Notes under the pieces: model-generated | What the model was told of the DNA's origin: nothing | Database searches by the model: none | Seen by the model: the letters and a program-made list of their open reading frames with translations, nothing else | Part shown: piece by piece, positions 63,501 through 64,000 of the stretch | Numbering within the stretch: position 1 is the first letter of the stretch | How the letters are laid out: each line of letters starts with the position of its first letter | From: Anniella stebbinsi | Taxonomy: Eukaryota > Chordata > Lepidosauria > Squamata > Anniellidae | Assembly: GCA_029215795.1 (NCBI GenBank) | Contig: JARDYH010000005.1 | Span: 35,222,001 to 35,286,000 of the forward strand | Length of the DNA stretch: 64,000 bases | Direction: 5' to 3' | Program-made: the position numbers and the translations under genes

Positions 63501-64000
63501 TTCCTGAATCACCTGTTTCAGAAGGGATTAAAATACTCTTCTATTAGGGTCTATTTAGCAGCGATCTCTAGTGTACAGTTACTGATCGCAGAATTCACGG
63601 TTTTTACCCATCCCATGATTCGATGTTATCTTAATGGTCTAAAGAATTTGGCTCCTCCAGTGAGACCTTTTGTCCCGGCATGGAACTTGAAAGCCTTAAC
63701 GTTGAAACCTTTTAAACCAATGGCAACTTACGCCATTCATCTTATCTCATGAAAAGTGGCTGATCTCGTAGCAGTCACATCCTCTAGGAGGGTTAGCGGC
63801 TCTCAGGGTTAACCCACCCCCTCCACATTTCTTATTTTCCACAAGGACAGAGTTATCCTTCGGTCTGACATTTCTTCCAAAAGTAGTGTCAGAATTCCAT
63901 ATTAATCACCCAATAACTTTACCTGCCATCTTCTCTTCTCCAGAAGCGGATTTGGAGAAGACATTGCACACACTAGATGTACGCAGAGCTTTAGCATTTT
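60560..64000 (+). mobile_element. DIRS-type retrotransposon, degraded, continues off the right edge
   Basis: DIRS elements are retrotransposons that integrate with a tyrosine recombinase. Recognised in order: a lysine-rich then serine/arginine-rich gag-like N-terminus (about 60590-61250); a gag core with motifs of the LAP2-alpha-like domain found in vertebrate DIRS elements, including SNYEALMSRYQLFLWEK and LPFDGEGLF (61815-62400); LRWW and an RNase H segment HINCLECLAVWKAL (about 62485-62665); LDLFAT/FCSRGGLG-like sequence, here IDLFATICNKVC (about 62975-63050); and tyrosine-recombinase blocks including the VYLAAIS, RCYLNGLKNL and SSRRVS positions (about 63550-63800). Several stops and frameshifts are present. 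The reverse-transcriptase domain expected between gag and RNase H appears missing. It sits in SUZ12 intron 10, same sense as the gene. The left boundary is approximate. Confidence 0.85.
61815..62530 (+). pseudogene. DIRS gag-like ORF fragment, longest open part
   Basis: An open stretch in one frame covering the gag core. It starts inside the protein (upstream codons in the same frame continue through stops near 61650, 61690 and 61740), so the Met at 61815 is not a true start. Motifs: SNYEALMSRYQLFLWEK, then RKHAWLRLAGLIKDLPFDGE and GLFNLKTDEQMDS, typical of the LAP2-alpha-like region in reptile DIRS gag, followed by a His/Gln-rich tail. The frame then runs into RNase H territory without a reverse transcriptase. 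Confidence 0.72.

Noticed and set aside
56000..64000. Search for SUZ12 exon 11 (VKESLTTDLQ-like) after exon 10.
   Set aside because: No segment with flanking AG and GT and a matching translation was seen; the exon is taken to lie beyond 64000.
60560..64000. The retroelement at the right edge as an endogenous retrovirus.
   Set aside because: It shows a LAP2-alpha-like gag, RNase H and tyrosine-recombinase motifs of the DIRS type; no protease, DDE integrase, envelope or long terminal repeats were seen.

Overview
The window is vertebrate nuclear DNA, most likely from a squamate reptile (lizard or snake). The taxonomic call rests on two Sauria-type tRNA-derived SINEs near the left end, many CR1/L2-like LINE pieces, abundant short inverted-repeat DNA transposons and a DIRS-type retrotransposon. 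It holds parts of two conserved nuclear genes in head-to-head arrangement. UTP6 lies on the minus strand; its first 11 coding exons (about 322 codons) run from 14990 down to 1013 and the gene continues off the left edge. SUZ12 lies on the plus strand; its first 10 coding exons (about 422 codons) run from 26502 to 55994 and the gene continues off the right edge. Exon phases join cleanly across every intron in both genes, and every junction uses GT-AG.

Layout: 1-14990 is UTP6 exons and introns with scattered SINEs and MITEs. 14991-15260 is the UTP6 5' region. 15261-25880 is an intergenic block dense with non-autonomous DNA elements: three copies of a CpG-rich, palindrome-loaded element of about 350 bp, two copies of a hAT-like foldback element (one with a clear 8-bp target duplication), a TTAA-flanked MITE family, a 59-bp palindrome, and CR1 and tRNA-SINE pieces. 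25880-27230 is the SUZ12 CpG-island promoter and exon 1. From 26833 on are SUZ12 introns, several carrying L2-like LINE fragments, a composite foldback near 38.4-39.2 kb, and, in the last intron seen, a DIRS-type element (about 60.56 kb to the right edge).

The two genes act in different nuclear pathways. UTP6 belongs to the U3 snoRNP/small-subunit processome for 18S rRNA maturation in the nucleolus. SUZ12 is the scaffold of Polycomb Repressive Complex 2, which methylates H3K27. I know them as neighbours in human 17q11.2 in the same divergent order, so this looks like conserved synteny with about 11.5 kb between start codons. No tRNA, rRNA, CRISPR array or bacterial-type gene was seen. The best candidates for something undescribed are the CpG-rich palindromic element family, the foldback elements, and the locally altered SUZ12 exons 4 and 8.
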